From Struthio camelus (Eukaryota; Chordata; Aves; Struthioniformes; Struthionidae), in NCBI RefSeq assembly GCF_040807025.1, contig NC_090942.1:81387987-81451986 (forward strand): a DNA stretch of 64,000 bases, in the 5' to 3' direction. Under the pieces are notes generated by a model that worked only from the letters and a program-made list of their open reading frames with translations, was not told the origin of the DNA and made no database searches. The stretch's first letter is position 1; each line of letters starts with the position of its first letter. The position numbers and the translations under genes are program-made. Positions 61,390-64,000 of the stretch are shown here, one piece after another.

Positions 61390-64000
61390 GTAAGAGTGAA
61401 GAAAGCAAGACCTTCTAGAAAACATATTGGCCTGCGTATAATTTTAAACACAATTTGCCTTGTAATTTGATTCTCTGGAAAACATGCTGGCCAGTAAAAG
61501 ACTACCTCTAACAGGGACTTTAGATTAAGCTCAACATGTTAACATGTTTTTAACATACCTTCCTCTATGATTTATAAAGGCCTGTTGGAAAATAGGCAGT
61601 AGTGCTCTCTAATCTCGCTGCGTTGCCTACTGGAGCACATGGGACACTATCTGGTCTCTGCCACCATCTCCTCATGCAGAAACATGGAATAACAAACGTG
61701 AGGAAAAACGTGTGATCCTCTATTGCACGTATAGCTATAAACTAATTGAATAGTGTTTCCACCCAGAAGTAGTAGCATTCACGCAAGGACAGCTGCTTTG
61801 GTGGGTAGACCTTCTTGCAGAGGTTTTGCCCTTGAGCCAAATAAATTACAGGTGTGAGCACCTCAGGCGATTGCTCTGTTGGATGAAGAGTAAGTACTCC
61901 AAAATGCATGTGGAGGGAAAAGGACCTCTCTCTAAGCCTCTGCCTGCTTCCCCCTAGGCTAATCCAACCTGACCTTCCCTTCCAGCACACTAAGTCTCCT
62001 CCCCTGTGGCAGCAATTTTTGTGTGAACTGGCTGGGTGTGTGGGTTAAAATCTGCGTGGACACCCTTATTTGGGCTGGCTAGTAACTTACCCTCCAGATA
62101 GAGGTGACTTCATTATGTTCCCTCCTGCCTGTGCAGAGATACAGAGGACTTTTCCCCCAGAAGAGCATGTATGGTTGGCACACTGAGTCAGGCTGCATGA
62201 GAAATAGAAATAATATTGCAGGGGTTGTTTAGATAAACAGGAGTGGACAACATTTTCCAAAAGTGTCACACAGGAGCTATGCTCCTTTGGCAGAAGACCT
62301 GGCTGAAGCAGTACACGTCCCAGTCAGTCATTCAGGCCCCTGCGCTTTTCCCTCTGTTGTATCAACCCAGCTGACTCGCAGCAGAGGGAGGCCTTAGATT
62401 TTCACCACTGCGAGTTCAAAAATTTAAATTTCCATAGGATCGATCTGGACAAATTTGCACCCTTGAGTTGACTTATGATGCATTACACACCTTCACATGC
62501 TGGCGTTCATGGGCAGAGCTGCCGGTTGGCATCACAGAGATATCTATTTAAGAGCTCAGTGCTGAATTGCCATAGTTTATTCCTTTCAGCAAACAGCCAC
62601 AAACCTCTTTACCATTTAATTAAGGTATATGGTTGAATCTGTTGAATCCTTCAAATAAACAAGGCTGCTATAGGCAGTGTCTGAAACAGTGCTGAGTACC
62701 TCCACGTGAGCCAGGCTTTAACCAGCGTTGGTGCAGAAGCAATATAGACTTGTTACTTTGGTGTGAAGAGCAGGATTTGCAAATTTAGGCCCAGAGCAAC
62801 GCTAAATGGCCATCCAGCTCCTGAACCAATGTACATCCAGCCAGCTTAGTCTGGGAGCTAGGCAGGAGGATGCTGGTCTGACAGCAACAGCCACATGAAT
62901 GCACTACCATTGGAAACCCCTGACGTGCAGGATTTCAAGCCACTCCCTGGTTCAACAGGAAAGTATGGAGATGTGACTTACTTTTCTAGGAGAAAGATAG
63001 GAAAGTTTCAAGATGAATAGTAGTGCATGTCCACCCACCCCCAAATAGTTTCTTTAGCTGCGCTGACTATCATGGGCAAAGAGGATGAGCTTGAACCAGG
63101 GAAATAAGTGCCCTTGATTGCCTGAAGTCAGAACAGCCCCGCTGCGCACCGTTGAAGGCTGTCAGGGCTCTTTGCATCTCTGTTCCTAGGGAGGGCTTTC
63201 CGCTTTTGCCGCTGAAGGATGTTCATGGTGTGCATCCTACCTGGCCATGGACTGAAGGCGATGCAGGAATATTTCAAGGCATGCTCAAGGGAAGAGAGAA
63301 TGGTTGGAGAGTGCATATCACCTATGAGAAATGGTAACGGGAGGCTGGGAGGGGCAGAGGGGGCAAGCCATTGAGGGTGTTTGGCCAAGAGCCTGGAGTC
63401 TGCACTAAGTGTAGCCATTGGTAGACCATTTATCATACACTGTGCAACCAGCCGCTGATTGACAGCAATTACTATTTTTTGCAGCTTCAAAATGTTAGTT
63501 GCAAGCTGTGGTTACTGCTGTAGTGTGAAAAACAAATATTTAGAGGATGAAAAAAAGGGCTTTTTGGTGATTTTGTGCTTTTTTTCTAAGGTTAATGAAT
63601 GTTCCTGGTAACTCTGGAAAACCATAATGGAAGTATCTGCATACCACTGAGATGAAGCAACTCCAAACCATCCCCTGTGAAGAGAATCTCAATCCTTTGC
63701 TGCTGTCTGGTAGAAATGAATGGACAAAAAGAACTTGAACTATGGGTTTTGATAATGATAGAGGAGGAGCTTTCACCACTATTCCAGTGTTGGACTGCAT
63801 CTGATGCAGGCTCATAGAGGCAGGGGATTGTTATTAAAGCTGTCTGAATAATCTGCAACAAGTAATTGAATGGAAGAGCTTAGTCTTTTTTTCTGTTTCT
63901 AAATTATTTATGAGCCAGCCCGGATATTCTTGAATGTACTTGTCTGAAGTAATCCTGCCCATAATTTCTGTGAATGGTCATTTATTTTTAGTTTGCCTAT
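61390..64000. other. Non-coding DNA at the right end
   Basis: No gene was recognised. A pyrimidine tract with CTAG at about 63180-63190 is followed by about 125 open bases (63191-63334) ending near a weak gtaacg, but its phase does not fit the upstream orphan exon. An antisense frame of 120 codons (63490-63128) overlaps it. The next known gene by synteny (CDKN1B) would lie beyond the edge. Confidence 0.55.

Noticed and set aside
63191..63336. Possible exon after an acceptor-like CCTAG
   Set aside because: The downstream donor (gtaacg) is weak, and joining to the orphan exon at 61282 gives an early stop.
1..64000. CRISPR arrays, operons, tRNA or rRNA genes, or a prokaryotic-type defence system
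   Set aside because: The DNA is vertebrate nuclear sequence. No regularly spaced repeats, no cloverleaf genes and no rRNA were recognised.

Overview
The window looks like nuclear DNA from a bird, and the reading is of an ordinary, gene-poor avian autosomal segment. Three things support this. The vertebrate bZIP gene CREBL2 is split by canonical GT/AG introns. There is an intact, single-coding-exon orphan receptor gene, GPR19. The dominant interspersed repeat is a long CR1 non-LTR retrotransposon, ending in the ATTCTGTG-type repeat typical of CR1 in birds and other reptiles. In tetrapods the established order is DUSP16 - CREBL2 - GPR19 - CDKN1B, and this window holds the middle of that block. 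The exact species cannot be told from the sequence.

Layout. Positions 1-7309 are CREBL2 intron 1; the first coding exon and its promoter lie to the left of the window. CREBL2 exons 2 and 3 (7310-7507 and 8640-8787, plus strand) encode the bZIP domain and C-terminus. The stop codon appears to be split across the last splice junction, and the 3' UTR follows from 9489, with good poly(A) signals at 10014 and 10665. From about 10.7 to 19.0 kb I see no gene. A 4.2-kb CR1 element lies on the minus strand at about 19041-23250; it is nearly full length but inactivated by frameshifts and stops. From 23.3 to 29.3 kb I again see no gene.

GPR19 is on the minus strand with an intact coding region at 29597-30850 and a clear splice acceptor just upstream of its start codon. 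It is therefore tail-to-tail with CREBL2. A CpG island at about 42.5-43.04 kb, with GC boxes, a CRE-like site and an X-box-like site but no TATA box, is the best candidate for the GPR19 promoter. A good minus-strand splice donor lies just inside its left side. To the right (43-64 kb) no recognisable gene is present, and CDKN1B is not seen; by synteny it should lie beyond the right edge. That region does hold one well-formed orphan exon candidate (61282-61389), a few long but unrecognised open frames, short perfect hairpins and a purine-rich block.

No unusual multi-gene system is visible. The most useful leads are the orphan exon, a minus-strand signal-peptide-like first-exon candidate at 40597-40648, a predicted GPR19 uORF arrangement, and the regulatory architecture of the CpG island.
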